Below, one piece after another: positions 33,737 through 42,881 of a stretch of DNA of 64,000 bases. This DNA comes from Erythrobacter sp. (lineage in GTDB: Bacteria > Pseudomonadota > Alphaproteobacteria > Sphingomonadales > Sphingomonadaceae), in assembly GCA_019739335.1 (NCBI GenBank), contig CP073261.1, positions 2,532,001 through 2,596,000 of the forward strand, in the 5' to 3' direction. The notes under the pieces are model-generated. The model made no database searches, was not told where the DNA came from, and saw only the letters and a list, made by a program, of their open reading frames with translations. Position numbers and translations under genes: made by a program. Position 1 is the first letter of the stretch; each line of letters begins with the position of its first letter.

Positions 33737-35332
33737 TTACGCGGCGAACTGGTTCATCGTGTTATGCACGCCGTCGGCTTTGAGTGCGGCTTCCCCGGCG
33801 AAGGCTTCCTTGTGATCGTCACCGATGTCGGATCCGGACATGTTCTGGTGCCGGACGCAGGCGATGCCCTGGCGGATTTCCTCGCGCTGGACCTGCTTGA
33901 CGTAGCCGAGCATTCCTTCTTCGCCGAAATAGCGCTTGGCGAGGTTGTCGGTGCTCAGGGCTGCCGTGTGATAGGTGGGCAGGGTGATCAGGTGGTGGAA
34001 GATTCCCGCCCGCTTCGCGCTGTCGGCCTGGAAAGTGCGGATGCGTTCGTCGGCCTCCTTTGCCAGTTCGCTGTCGTCGTAGTGCTGGCTCATCAGCCGG
34101 TCGCGCTCGAATTCGCTCATATCGCGGCCCTCTTCCGACCACTTGTCATAGACTTGCTGGCGGAAGTTCAGGGTCCAGTTGAAGCTCGGCGAATTGTTGT
34201 ACACCAGCTTGGCATTGGGCACGACTTCGCGGATGCGGTCGACCATTCCGGCGATCTGCTCGATATGGGGCTTCTCGGTCTCGATCCACAGCAGGTCCGC
34301 GCCGTTCTGCAGCGAAGTGATGCAATCGAGCACACAACGGTCCTCACCGCTGCCAGCACGGAACTGAAACAGGTTCGAGGGCAGGCGACGGGGTCGCATC
34401 AGCCTGCCCTCGCGGCTGATCAGCACCTCTCCGCTGCCCACAGCCGCCATGTCCACTTCCTCGCAATCGAGGAAGGCGTTGTATTGATCGCCCAGATCGC
34501 CGGGTTCGCGGCTGTAGGCGATCTGCTTGGTCAGCCCCGCGCCGAGCGAATCGGTGCGCGCGACGATCACGCCATCGGGCACGCCGAGTTCGAGGAAGGC
34601 GTAGCGGACCGCGCGGATCTTCTGCAGGAAGTCCTCGTGCGGCACGGTCACCTTGCCGTCCTGATGGCCGCACTGCTTTTCGTCCGAGACCTGGTTCTCG
34701 ATCTGGATCGCGCAGGCTCCGGCCTCGATCATCTTGCGGGCGAGCAGGTAAGTTGCCTCGGCATTGCCGAAGCCTGCGTCGATGTCGGCGATGATCGGGA
34801 CGACGTGGGTCTCATGTCCGTCGATGGCCTGTTGCGCGCGGGCGGCGGCAGCTTCGTCTCCGGCTTCGCGCGCCTTGTCGAGTTCGCGGAAAAGGCCGCC
34901 CAGTTCGCGCGCATCGGCCTGGCGCAGGAAGGTGTACAGTTCCTCGATCAGCGCCGGAACGCTGGTCTTTTCGTGCATCGACTGATCGGGCAGCGGACCG
35001 AATTCGCTGCGCAGCGCGGCGATCATCCAGCCGGACAGGTAGAGGTACTTGCCCTTGGTGGTGCCGAAGTGCTTCTTGATCGCGATCATCTTCTGCTGGC
35101 CGATGAAGCCGTGCCAGCAGCCCAGCGACTGGGTGTAGGCCGCAGGATCGCGATCGTAGGCGGCCATATCGTTGCGCATGATCTTTGCGGTGTAGCGGGC
35201 AATATCGAGCCCGGTCTGGAAGCGGTTCTGGAGGCGCAGGCGCGCTGCGAATTCAGGGTCGATCCCCTGCCACGTACCGCCTTCGCGGTGCTTGATGCCG
35301 GTCTGGCGGTGGATTTCGGCGAAATAGGTCAT
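33737..35332 (-). CDS. aceA: Isocitrate lyase (531-residue, Pseudomonas-type)
   Basis: 531 residues. It splits isocitrate into glyoxylate and succinate. QVSDEKQCGHQDGKV contains the active-site K(Q)CGH cysteine; TKGKYLYLSGWMIAAL and IIADIDAGFGNAEATY are also diagnostic. Length and the KQCGH form match the P. aeruginosa-type enzyme rather than the 434-residue E. coli form. Its start is 130 bases from the divergent ScfR/RamB regulator. It heads the aceA-small ORF-glcB-acs series on the minus strand. Confidence 0.97.
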   Translation of the reverse strand: MTYFAEIHRQTGIKHREGGTWQGIDPEFAARLRLQNRFQTGLDIARYTAKIMRNDMAAYDRDPAAYTQSLGCWHGFIGQQKMIAIKKHFGTTKGKYLYLSGWMIAALRSEFGPLPDQSMHEKTSVPALIEELYTFLRQADARELGGLFRELDKAREAGDEAAAARAQQAIDGHETHVVPIIADIDAGFGNAEATYLLARKMIEAGACAIQIENQVSDEKQCGHQDGKVTVPHEDFLQKIRAVRYAFLELGVPDGVIVARTDSLGAGLTKQIAYSREPGDLGDQYNAFLDCEEVDMAAVGSGEVLISREGRLMRPRRLPSNLFQFRAGSGEDRCVLDCITSLQNGADLLWIETEKPHIEQIAGMVDRIREVVPNAKLVYNNSPSFNWTLNFRQQVYDKWSEEGRDMSEFERDRLMSQHYDDSELAKEADERIRTFQADSAKRAGIFHHLITLPTYHTAALSTDNLAKRYFGEEGMLGYVKQVQREEIRQGIACVRHQNMSGSDIGDDHKEAFAGEAALKADGVHNTMNQFAA

Positions 35333-35402
35333 GGCTGCTCCAATGGGTTGCTGTAGCCTTGCTGCGCCGATTTTCGCCCGAAGTCGTGCGTTCTGGTGTC
35401 AA

Positions 35403-35431
35403 CTTGTCAAACTTTACAAGATATGCTTGTA
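35403..35431. promoter_or_regulatory. Palindromic operator candidate between aceA and the ScfR/RamB-type regulator
   Basis: CTTGT-N8-ACAAG (35403-35420) overlaps a second dyad TACAAG-N5-CTTGTA (35415-35431), giving three half sites in 29 bases. On the minus strand the core reads AAAGTTTGACAA, close to AAAGTTTGCAAA, the RamB site known in Corynebacterium. A TTGTCA/TGTATA pair over the same bases could be the regulator promoter. Binding is inferred. Confidence 0.55.
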
Positions 35432-35462
35432 TAGGTGTAACGCTCCCACGGAGATCGCCAGA

Positions 35463-36866
35463 ATGGCCGCGAAGACCCTCTACCTCGGCCCCCGGCTCAA
35501 GAAACTGCGCCGGGATCTTGGCCTGACGCAGGCGAACATGGCGGCGGATATGGATATCTCGCCCAGCTACATCGCGCTAATGGAGCGCAACCAGCGCCCG
35601 GTCACGGCCGAGATGCTGATCAAGCTCGCCAGCACTTACCGCATCGATGTGGGCGCGCTGGCCGATGACGGAGCGGACGAGACCACCGCCCGATTACAGG
35701 GCGCGCTGCGCGATCCGATCTTTGCCGATATTGCCATCGAACCGCTCGATGTGTCCGATATCGCCACCAGCTATCCCGGCTTTGCGGAGGCCCTGCTTCG
35801 GCTGCATACCGCCTTCGGCGAGGAGCAACTGGCGCTGGCCGAACGCCGCGGCGATGGCGCGGCTTCTCCTGACGCAACGGCGCCGAGTGACCCGGTTGGC
35901 GAAGCCCGCGCCTTTCTCGCCGCCCGCCGCAACTGCTTCCCCGAGCTTGACGACAGCGCCGCCGCGCTCGCCCGCAAGCTCGATTCGTTCGCGGCGATGC
36001 GCGATCATCTGGCCGAACACCACGGGCTGGACCTCCGGCTGACCGACGACGGCCTGCTGCGCGGGGCACTGCGCTGGCACGATTATCACCGCCGCCGGGT
36101 CTATATCTCCGAGCGGATCGACCAGGCGGGGCGACGGTTCCAGGCTGCGCTGCAGATCGCCATCCTCGAACAGGAAGCGCCGATTGCCGCGCTGGTGGCG
36201 GAAAGCCGCCTGACCAGCGAGGACGGCAAGCGGCTCGTGCGGCGGGCATTGCAATCATATTGGGCGGCGGCGCTGCTGATGCCCTACCGCACCTTCGCGC
36301 GCGCGGCGGCGGAGATGCGCTACGATGTCGAGGCGCTATGTTCGCGTTTCGCCGTCAGCTTCGAACAGGCAGCGCATCGGCTCACCACCCTGCAGCGGCC
36401 GGGAGAAGAAGGCGTCCCATTCTTCTTCCTGCGAGTGGACCGTGCGGGCAATGTTTCCAAACGATTGGACGGGGCAGGCTTCCCCTTCGCGCGACACGGG
36501 GGCGGCTGTCCGCTTTGGAATGTCCACACGGTGTTCGACAGGCCGCACACGGTGGAGGCGCAGCTGATCGAACTGCCCGATGGCGAGACCTATGTGTCCA
36601 TCGCCCGCACGGTGCGGGGTGGGGGCGGGGCCTTTGGCGTGCCAAGTGTCACCCGCTCGGTGGCGATTGCCTGTTCGACCGCGCATCTGGGCAAGCTGGC
36701 CTATGGCGATCTCCTTTCCGGCACCGCGCCGACACCGATCGGGGTGACCTGTCGCCTCTGTCATCGCCCGCGCTGCGTGGCTCGTTCCGCCCCACCGATG
36801 GGGCGCGAAATCGTCCCCGTGCGGTTCCGCGAAAGCGGGGTGCCGTTCGATTTTTCGATGGAATAG
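35463..36866 (+). CDS. ScfR/RamB-type XRE regulator (HTH plus IrrE-like and DUF2083 domains)
   Basis: 467 residues. The XRE helix-turn-helix is at residues 6-60 (LGPRLKKLRRDLGLTQANMAADMDISPSYIALMERNQRPVT in pieces). An IrrE/DUF955-like middle region and a cysteine-containing DUF2083 C-terminus follow (VTCRLCHRPRCVARSAPP). Proteins of this build control short-chain acyl-CoA or acetate genes; RamB represses aceA/aceB in Corynebacterium and ScfR acts on glyoxylate-linked pathways. The ATG at 35463 follows GGAGATCGCCAGA. Divergent position to aceA fits that role. The metal-binding HExxH of active IrrE proteases is not visible. Confidence 0.88.
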   Translation: MAAKTLYLGPRLKKLRRDLGLTQANMAADMDISPSYIALMERNQRPVTAEMLIKLASTYRIDVGALADDGADETTARLQGALRDPIFADIAIEPLDVSDIATSYPGFAEALLRLHTAFGEEQLALAERRGDGAASPDATAPSDPVGEARAFLAARRNCFPELDDSAAALARKLDSFAAMRDHLAEHHGLDLRLTDDGLLRGALRWHDYHRRRVYISERIDQAGRRFQAALQIAILEQEAPIAALVAESRLTSEDGKRLVRRALQSYWAAALLMPYRTFARAAAEMRYDVEALCSRFAVSFEQAAHRLTTLQRPGEEGVPFFFLRVDRAGNVSKRLDGAGFPFARHGGGCPLWNVHTVFDRPHTVEAQLIELPDGETYVSIARTVRGGGGAFGVPSVTRSVAIACSTAHLGKLAYGDLLSGTAPTPIGVTCRLCHRPRCVARSAPPMGREIVPVRFRESGVPFDFSME

Positions 36867-36927
36867 CCGATCTGGCGAGAGCGCTTCATGGGTTGTGACC
36901 GCGTGTTACACGCCCTAGACGGAACAG

Positions 36928-37680
36928 ATGGCTGGAGATTTGAGAGACAATCGCGGGCGCGGCGATGCGGAGTGGGGCCTTCCCCCGATTCACGCCGAAG
37001 GGCGCAAGTTCGGGATTATCGCTGTCGTCCTGGCGCTGGTTTTCCTGCTGCTGCTCGATTGGGAAATTGTCGGCTGGCCGTTGCTCCTGCTGTCGGCAGG
37101 TGTGTTCGCTTTCTTCCGCGATCCGGAACGGGTGGTGCCGCAGGGAGACCGGCTGGTGGTATCCCCCGCAGATGGGCTGGTGTCGCTGATCGCGCGAGTA
37201 TCGCCTCCGCTCGAATTGCAGGGCACCTATGTTGACGGATCGCAGGGTCTGGGAACCGAACCGCTGACGCGGGTTTCGATCTTCATGTCGGTGTTCGATG
37301 TCCATATCAATCGTTCGCCGGTGGCAGGCACGGTGAAGCGGATCGTCTATATCCCCGGCGCTTTCATGAATGCCGATCTCGACAAGGCCAGCGAAGAGAA
37401 CGAGCGCCAGCATGTGCTGGTCGAGCGCGCGGACGGCGCGCGGATAGGGTTTACCCAGATCGCCGGGCTGGTCGCGCGGCGAATCGTTCCCTTCATCAAG
37501 CCGGGGGACACGGTGGCGGCGGGCCAGCGGGTCGGGCTGATCCGGTTTGGCAGCCGGGTGGACGTCTATCTTCCGGCGGGAACGGAACCCAAGGTGCTGC
37601 TGGGGCAAAGAGTTATCGCAGGCGAAACGGTGCTGGCCGAGCTGGGCGCGCAGGGCCTGCTGGAGGGTGTGACACAGTGA
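36928..37680 (+). CDS. psd: Phosphatidylserine decarboxylase proenzyme
   Basis: A 250-residue short-form enzyme that makes phosphatidylethanolamine. [37 protein letters not shown] and [13 protein letters not shown] are diagnostic. Self-cleavage occurs at the GS pair (RFGSR), producing the pyruvoyl group. The N-terminus has a membrane anchor ([17 protein letters not shown]). Its stop overlaps the pssA GTG by four bases (GTGA), so psd and pssA are coupled. Confidence 0.96.
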   Translation: MAGDLRDNRGRGDAEWGLPPIHAEGRKFGIIAVVLALVFLLLLDWEIVGWPLLLLSAGVFAFFRDPERVVPQGDRLVVSPADGLVSLIARVSPPLELQGTYVDGSQGLGTEPLTRVSIFMSVFDVHINRSPVAGTVKRIVYIPGAFMNADLDKASEENERQHVLVERADGARIGFTQIAGLVARRIVPFIKPGDTVAAGQRVGLIRFGSRVDVYLPAGTEPKVLLGQRVIAGETVLAELGAQGLLEGVTQ

Positions 37681-38636
37681 GTTCCGAACGACCCGGTGAA
37701 GACTATTTTGACGACGAGGCGACCGCCACGCCCGGGCCGGCATGGCTGGGCCCCAAGGCCAGCGAACACGAGCGGGTGACCAAATCGAAGGGCGGCAAGG
37801 GCCTGTCGCTGCGGGCGATGGTGCCCAATGCGATCACCGCGGCGGCGTTGTGTTCGGGCCTGACGGGCATCCGGTTTGCTATCGAGGGCGACTGGGAGAA
37901 ATGCCTGTTCGCGATCCTGCTGGCAGGGCTGCTTGACGGGATCGACGGGCGCATTGCCCGGCTGCTGAAGGCGCAATCGCGGTTCGGGGCCGAACTGGAC
38001 AGTCTGGCAGATAGCTTGAGCTTTGGCATGGCCCCGGCGCTGGTGCTGTTCCTGTGGTCCTTGCAGGATTTGCCCCGGCTTGGTTGGTTTGCGGCGCTCG
38101 GCTTTGCCATCTGCTGCGCTTTGCGGCTGGCTCGGTTCAATGCCCAGATCGACGTCGAGGAGCAGCCGCACAAGTCTGCCGGTTTTCTCACCGGTATTCC
38201 CGCCCCCGTGGCTGCCGGACTGGCATTCCTGCCGATGTACGGCTGGCTGGCGAGCGATGGCGAAATCGGGTGGCTGCGCGAACCGTTGCTGATTGCATTG
38301 TGGACCGTGGTGATCGCGGTGCTGATGATCTCGAATCTGGCCACCATGAGCTGGAAGTCGATCCGTCCTTCGAGCGACTTTCGGATCCCTGCGATCGCGC
38401 TTGCCGGATTGACCGTGGCGGCCCTTCTGACCGAACCGTGGTGGACGCTGGTGGCGATCTGCGTGATCTACTTGGCGCTGATGCCGCTCAGCATTGTTCG
38501 CTACGGCAAGGTAAAATCCGCGCGGCGTGCTGCTGCGGCTACGCCGTCAGGGCCAGGGCGAGCGCCTCTCGCGGTTGACGAAGTGGAAGGCGCGCTGGCC
38601 GCCCGCCCGTTGCAAGGGCACGATCCAGTTCCCTGA
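37677..38636 (+). CDS. pssA: CDP-diacylglycerol-serine O-phosphatidyltransferase
   Basis: A 319-residue integral membrane enzyme. [31 protein letters not shown] contains the CDP-alcohol phosphotransferase motif. About eight membrane helices follow; a charged N-terminal extension (about 40 residues) precedes the first. GTG start at 37677, overlapping psd. The last 98 bases overlap an opposite-strand small gene; the tail ([16 protein letters not shown]...) is low complexity and could be mutable. Confidence 0.95.
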   Translation: MSSERPGEDYFDDEATATPGPAWLGPKASEHERVTKSKGGKGLSLRAMVPNAITAAALCSGLTGIRFAIEGDWEKCLFAILLAGLLDGIDGRIARLLKAQSRFGAELDSLADSLSFGMAPALVLFLWSLQDLPRLGWFAALGFAICCALRLARFNAQIDVEEQPHKSAGFLTGIPAPVAAGLAFLPMYGWLASDGEIGWLREPLLIALWTVVIAVLMISNLATMSWKSIRPSSDFRIPAIALAGLTVAALLTEPWWTLVAICVIYLALMPLSIVRYGKVKSARRAAAATPSGPGRAPLAVDEVEGALAARPLQGHDPVP

Positions 38637-38754
38637 GTTCGGCGCGGATGCTGCGATAGTGCCGTAGTGCCTGCGACAGCGACATGCGGCAGGATGCCAG
38701 CGACAGCGCGGCAACCAGACCGAAGAACAGTGAAATGGCGACCGACAACAGCAT
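38539..38754 (-). CDS. 71-residue membrane protein overlapping the pssA 3' end
   Basis: MLLSVAISLFFGLVAALSLAS is one membrane helix, followed by a basic amphipathic tail ([30 protein letters not shown]). AAGGATCAGGCC precedes the ATG at 38754. The open frame continues upstream to 39030 but that part looks noncoding. It overlaps pssA antisense by 98 bases. I believe the gene is real because of the clean helix and ribosome binding site, but no family is recognised. Confidence 0.58.
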   Translation of the reverse strand: MLLSVAISLFFGLVAALSLASCRMSLSQALRHYRSIRAELRELDRALATGGRPARLPLRQPREALALALTA

Positions 38755-39110
38755 GGCCTGATCCTTGTGACTGGCTGTAAAGCCTCTGGATAAATTCACG
38801 AAAGCGGCGGGACGTTCCCGAATCGCGCCTTGCGAGGCTTTTGTTCCATTAATGTTCCAATCGGTCAAGCCATTTGTTCCGCCAATGTTCTCGTTGATAT
38901 AGCCGGACATCGCCTTCATCCATCTTTCCACTGGATTTCGCCGCTCCCTGCCGCTAAGGCGCGCCCGCCGGAAGGCTCTTGCGGATCGTCTGCAAGTTGC
39001 GCTCCCAGCAAATCCACATGGATGGCACACATACCGGTGCCGCTTTCGGCCTCTCGCAGGCCGTTGTCGGTTCCCCGTTATCCAGAGGCATAACCGGAAA
39101 GGAATTCCCT
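38755..39110. other. 356-bp region upstream of rpsB
   Basis: It should hold the rpsB-tsf promoter and leader (plus strand) and the promoter of the small membrane protein (minus strand). AT-richer DNA lies at 38780-38900 (GTTCCATTAATGTTCCAATC and a nearby TTGTTCC copy). TGTTCC(A/G) occurs three to four times in 38840-38900. No coding frame is convincing. I cannot confirm a ribosomal-protein leader structure by eye. Confidence 0.4.
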
Positions 39111-39914
39111 ATGGCGGCTCCCACCGTCACGATGCAGCAATTGATCGAGGCCGGCGCACACTTCGGCCACCAAACCCACCGCTGGAACCCGCGCATGAAG
39201 CCGTACATTTTCGGCGACCGCAACGGTGTCCACATCATCGATCTCTCGCAGACCGTCCCGCTGTTCGCCCGCGCGCTGGATTTCATCCAGTCGACCGTGC
39301 GTGCCGGTGGCAAGGTGCTCTTTGTCGGCACCAAGCGCCAGGCGCAGGAGCCGATCGCCCAGGCTGCGCGCCAGTGCGGCCAGCACTTCGTCAACCACCG
39401 CTGGCTGGGCGGCATGCTTACCAACTGGAAGACGATCTCGGGCTCGATCCGCGAGTTGAAGAACCTCGAAGAGCAGCTTTCGGGCGGGGCCAGCGGCCTC
39501 ACCAAGAAGGAAATTCTGAACCTGACCCGCAAGAAGGACAAGCTGGAGCTTTCGCTCGGCGGCATCCGCGACATGGGCGGCATTCCTGCGGTGATGTTCG
39601 TGATCGACGCGAACAAGGAAGACCTGGCGATCAAGGAAGCCAACGTGCTCGGCATTCCGGTGGTGGCGATCCTCGACACCAACGTGAATCCCGAAGGCAT
39701 TTCCTTCCCGATCCCCGGCAATGACGACGCGGCGCGTGCCGTGCGCCTCTATTGCGATGCCGTTGCCCAGGCCGCCATGAGCGGCCGTGGCGAAGGTGTG
39801 GTCGATTCGGGTGCCGACGTGGGTGCGATGGAAGCGCCGCCCGCCGAAGTGCTGGCCGAGGAAGCTCCCGCTGCGGAAGCCCCGACTACCGAGGAAGCTG
39901 GCGCTACCGCCTGA
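39111..39914 (+). CDS. rpsB: 30S ribosomal protein S2 with Ala/Glu/Pro tail
   Basis: 267 residues. [28 protein letters not shown] and [26 protein letters not shown] are S2 signatures. The last ~35 residues ([26 protein letters not shown] in part) are rich in Ala, Glu and Pro and resemble the tail on S16 here. AAAGGAATTCCCT precedes the ATG. First gene of rpsB-tsf. Confidence 0.98.
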   Translation: MAAPTVTMQQLIEAGAHFGHQTHRWNPRMKPYIFGDRNGVHIIDLSQTVPLFARALDFIQSTVRAGGKVLFVGTKRQAQEPIAQAARQCGQHFVNHRWLGGMLTNWKTISGSIRELKNLEEQLSGGASGLTKKEILNLTRKKDKLELSLGGIRDMGGIPAVMFVIDANKEDLAIKEANVLGIPVVAILDTNVNPEGISFPIPGNDDAARAVRLYCDAVAQAAMSGRGEGVVDSGADVGAMEAPPAEVLAEEAPAAEAPTTEEAGATA

Positions 39915-39964
39915 TTTCCCCCCGCGCGGGCATTTGTCGCCCGCGTGTCACACATTGCGATCAA

Positions 39965-40009
39965 GGCGCCGGTCCATCCTCCCCCGGAAGATAGAGGTGG
40001 ACCGGCGCC
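39965..40009 (+). promoter_or_regulatory. Perfect 12-bp stem between rpsB and tsf
   Basis: GGCGCCGGTCCA (39965-39976) pairs exactly with TGGACCGGCGCC (39998-40009) around a 21-base loop. GTTCCATTATTTG follows, so the U-tract is poor. It lies 29 bases before the tsf ATG and may attenuate or set the rpsB:tsf ratio or mark processing. Confidence 0.6.
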
Positions 40010-40037
40010 GTTCCATTATTTGAGAAGGACACGAGAC

Positions 40038-40964
40038 ATGGCAGCTTTTACCGCTTCCGACGTGAAAGCCCTGCGCGAGAAGACCGGCGCGGGCATGATG
40101 GACGCCAAGAAGGCGCTCGAAGAAGCCAATGGCGATATCGAAGCGGCGGTTGACGCGCTGCGCGCCAAGGGCCTCGCCACTGCGCAGAAGAAGTCCAGCC
40201 GCACCGCGGCCGAGGGCCTCGTCGGCGTGGCTGTCGAAGGCACCAAGGGCGTTGCCGTCGAAGTGAATTCGGAAACCGATTTCGTCGCCAAGAACGAGCA
40301 GTTCCAGGATTTCGTCCGCAAGACCACTGCGGTGGCGCTGGGCCTCGGCAGCAACGATGTCGATGCGGTGAAAGCAGCGGCCTATCCCGATGGCGGCACC
40401 GTAGCCGACAAGCTGACCGACAACGTCGCCACCATCGGCGAGAACCAGCAGGTCCGCCGGATCAAGAACGTCGCCGTCTCCAGCGGCATGGTGGTGCCCT
40501 ACATGCACAATGCCGCCGCGCCGAACCTCGGCAAGATCGGCGTGCTGGTGGCGCTCGAAAGCGAAGCGGGTGCGGACGTGCTCGAACCGCTCGGTAAGCA
40601 GCTTGCCATGCACATCGCCGCGGCTTTCCCGCTGGCGCTGGATGCAGACAGCCTCGACGCCGAAGTGATCGAGCGCGAGCGGAAGATCGCTGCCGAGAAG
40701 GCTGCCGAAACCGGCAAGCCTGCTGACGTGCAGGCGAAGATGGTCGATGGCGCGATCAAGAAGTACGCCAAGGAAAACGCCCTGCTCAGCCAGGTGTTCG
40801 TGATGGACAACAAGACCGCGATTTCGGACGTGGTGGCGCAGGCGGGCAAGGCTGCGGGCACTGCCATCGTGCTGAAGGACTATGTCCGCTTCCAGCTCGG
40901 CGAAGGCATCGAGAAGGAAGAAAGCGATTTCGCGGCGGAAGTCGCGGCGGCCGTGAAGGGCTGA
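40038..40964 (+). CDS. tsf: Elongation factor Ts
   Basis: 308 residues. It recycles EF-Tu-[42 protein letters not shown] is the N-terminal signature, and [16 protein letters not shown], with [25 protein letters not shown], the core. GAGAAGGACACGAGAC precedes the ATG at 40038. It is 123 bases downstream of rpsB with a strong stem between them. Confidence 0.98.
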   Translation: MAAFTASDVKALREKTGAGMMDAKKALEEANGDIEAAVDALRAKGLATAQKKSSRTAAEGLVGVAVEGTKGVAVEVNSETDFVAKNEQFQDFVRKTTAVALGLGSNDVDAVKAAAYPDGGTVADKLTDNVATIGENQQVRRIKNVAVSSGMVVPYMHNAAAPNLGKIGVLVALESEAGADVLEPLGKQLAMHIAAAFPLALDADSLDAEVIERERKIAAEKAAETGKPADVQAKMVDGAIKKYAKENALLSQVFVMDNKTAISDVVAQAGKAAGTAIVLKDYVRFQLGEGIEKEESDFAAEVAAAVKG

Positions 40965-40975
40965 TCGTCCGGTGT

Positions 40976-41039
40976 GAGTCCCCGCACGGGCGGGACCTCA
41001 TGCCAACTTCGACGAGGCCCCCGCCTGCGCGGGGACTCT
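40976..41039. repeat. Palindromic repeat (GTCCCCGC family), copy 1
   Basis: GAGTCCCCGCACGGGCGGG (from 40976) and GCCCCCGCCTGCGCGGGGAC (to about 41037) are inverted. A second copy at 41990-42053 has almost the same right arm (CCCCGCCTGCGCGGGGACTC). It lies just after tsf. Confidence 0.8.
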
Positions 41040-41048
41040 GAGATACAG

Positions 41049-41083
41049 AAAAGCCGCCGGAGTTCGCGCTCCGGCGGCTTTTT
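41049..41083. terminator. Bidirectional terminator between tsf and the metallophosphoesterase gene
   Basis: AAAAGCCGCCGGAG (41049-41062), loop TTCGCG, CTCCGGCGGCTTTTT (41069-41083). Strong stem with A-run and T-run on either side; it abuts the stop of the minus-strand gene. Confidence 0.92.
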
Positions 41084-41935
41084 CTATGGCGCGGTCAGCG
41101 TCACCAGCCAGATCTCCGCGCGCGTGCCGAAGCGCACCGGCAGCAGGCTGGTGCCGAGCCCCGCGCCGACGATAATCGTCCGTCCGTTCTCGACTATCTC
41201 ACCGCAGGCATAGCGATCGCCATATGCCGACATGTAGGCAGGCGCACCGATCAGCGGCAGGCTGATCTGCCCGCAATGGGTGTGCCCGGCCAGCACCAGC
41301 GATACATCGGCGGGGACCTGCGGGGTAATGTCGGGCGAGTGTGTCACGATCAGCCGCCCGCCTTCCAGTTCGCGCATCGCCTCCACCACCAGCGGCAGGT
41401 CGTCGCGCCGGGTATAGGCATCGTCCACGCCGCCGACCGCCAGCGGACCGATCTGCGCGGCTTCGTTTTGCAGCACGCGGATGCCGTGGCGGTCGAGTTC
41501 GGCGCGCAGGCCCTCCCAGTCGAACCAGTGGTCGTGATTGCCCGGCACCACCACCACGCCCAGCCTTGCGTCGAGTTCGGCGAGCGGCGCGATGATTTCA
41601 GCAGGCGTGTACACATGCGTGGCGAAGCGCTTGTCGCTCACCAGATCGCCCGCGATGAATACAACGTCGGGTTCGAGCGCATTGATCTGCGCGACGATGC
41701 GGGCGAGCCGTTCGGGCGGCATATCCGGCCCCGCCACGTGCACGTCCGATATCAGCACCGCGCGCACCGGCGCGGCATCAGCCGCCGTTCCCGGCAAGGC
41801 GACCTCGGTTTCCAGCACCACAGGATCGGCCATGGTATCGCGCCACGCCTTCGCCAGCAGCAACAGGCCGAGCAGCAGCACCAGCAGCGCCACCCGCCCG
41901 CGATATCGCCACACTGCGGAAAGAACGCGCCCCAT
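41084..41935 (-). CDS. Membrane-anchored metallophosphoesterase (YaeI-like)
   Basis: 283 residues. One N-terminal membrane helix (VALLVLLLGLLLLAKAW), then ISDVHVAGPD, FIAGDLVSD, VVPGNHDHW and LAGHTHCGQISLP, the five metal motifs of calcineurin-like phosphoesterases. The build matches YaeI-type enzymes, which in some bacteria hydrolyse UDP-2,3-diacylglucosamine, though no lipid A pathway is expected here. The ATG at 41935 was taken; the longer open frame upstream crosses a repeat and is not credible. It lies antisense between tsf and pyrH, flanked by related repeats. Confidence 0.9.
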   Translation of the reverse strand: MGRVLSAVWRYRGRVALLVLLLGLLLLAKAWRDTMADPVVLETEVALPGTAADAAPVRAVLISDVHVAGPDMPPERLARIVAQINALEPDVVFIAGDLVSDKRFATHVYTPAEIIAPLAELDARLGVVVVPGNHDHWFDWEGLRAELDRHGIRVLQNEAAQIGPLAVGGVDDAYTRRDDLPLVVEAMRELEGGRLIVTHSPDITPQVPADVSLVLAGHTHCGQISLPLIGAPAYMSAYGDRYACGEIVENGRTIIVGAGLGTSLLPVRFGTRAEIWLVTLTAP

Positions 41936-41989
41936 CGCGCACGAGCTTAGGGGAGGCGCAGCGTCAGGCAAGCTCTCTCGCCAAACCCT

Positions 41990-42053
41990 GGGTCCCCGCG
42001 CAGGCGGGGACCTGCCGCGAGATCGAACGAGGTCCCCGCCTGCGCGGGGACTC
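41990..42053. repeat. Palindromic repeat (GTCCCCGC family), copy 2
   Basis: GGTCCCCGCGCAGGCGGGGA (from about 41991) and AGGTCCCCGCCTGCGCGGGG (to 42049) are inverted around GCCGCGAGATCGAACG. It mirrors the copy at 40976-41039 and lies upstream of pyrH. Confidence 0.82.
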
Positions 42054-42157
42054 AGGTGTGGCGAAAACCCGGCGCGCAGCACTTGGCAGTGCAGCCCGGG
42101 CGCTCTAAAGCCCGCGCAACTTTGCTGTTCCGTTGCCCCGAGAGGACTCACTTCCCC

Positions 42158-42877
42158 ATGCTGCTCCCCGATTCCCGGCGTATCCTGCTCAAGCTTTCGG
42201 GCGAGGTGCTGATGGGCGCGCAGGGCTTCGGCATCGATCCCGCCGTGGTCGAGGCGCTGGCGCAGGAAGTGAAGGCGGCCAAGGAAACCGGGCTGCAAAT
42301 CTGCCTGGTGCTGGGCGGCGGCAATATCTTTCGCGGCATGGCGGGCGCGGCGCAGGGGATGGACCGGGCACAGGCCGATTACATGGGCATGCTCGCCACG
42401 GTGATGAACGCGCTGGCGATGCAGAGCGCGCTGGAAAAGCTGGGCGTGAACACCCGCGTGCAGAGCGCGATCCAGATGGATCAGGTCTGCGAACCGGTGA
42501 TCCGCCGTCGCGCGGAACGGCATCTGGAAAAGGGCCGCGTGGTGATCTTCGCCGCCGGTGTCGGCGCACCCTATTTCACCACCGATTCCGGCGCAGCCCT
42601 GCGCGCGGCGGAAATGCGCTGCGATGCGCTGCTCAAGGGCACCAGCGTGGATGGCGTGTACGACAGCGATCCCAAGCATAACCCCGCCGCCCAGCGGTTC
42701 GATACGGTCACATATGGCAAGGTGCTGGCCGACAATCTCAAGGTGATGGACGCAAGCGCCGTGGCGCTGTGCCGTGACAACGATATCCCGATTGTGGTGT
42801 TCTCGATCCGCGAAAAGGGCAATCTGGCGCGTGTGCTGGCGGGCGAGGGCGTGCAGACAATAGTGCAGAAGGACTGA
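42158..42877 (+). CDS. pyrH: Uridylate kinase (UMP kinase)
   Basis: 239 residues. [47 protein letters not shown] and [16 protein letters not shown] are amino-acid-kinase-fold UMP kinase motifs. It converts UMP to UDP. AGAGGAC lies about 13 bases before the ATG. It is followed by frr after four bases. Confidence 0.97.
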   Translation: MLLPDSRRILLKLSGEVLMGAQGFGIDPAVVEALAQEVKAAKETGLQICLVLGGGNIFRGMAGAAQGMDRAQADYMGMLATVMNALAMQSALEKLGVNTRVQSAIQMDQVCEPVIRRRAERHLEKGRVVIFAAGVGAPYFTTDSGAALRAAEMRCDALLKGTSVDGVYDSDPKHNPAAQRFDTVTYGKVLADNLKVMDASAVALCRDNDIPIVVFSIREKGNLARVLAGEGVQTIVQKD

Positions 42878-42881
42878 GACG

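Noticed and set aside
33575..35356. A 593-codon plus-strand frame over aceA
   Set aside because: Antisense shadow of isocitrate lyase.
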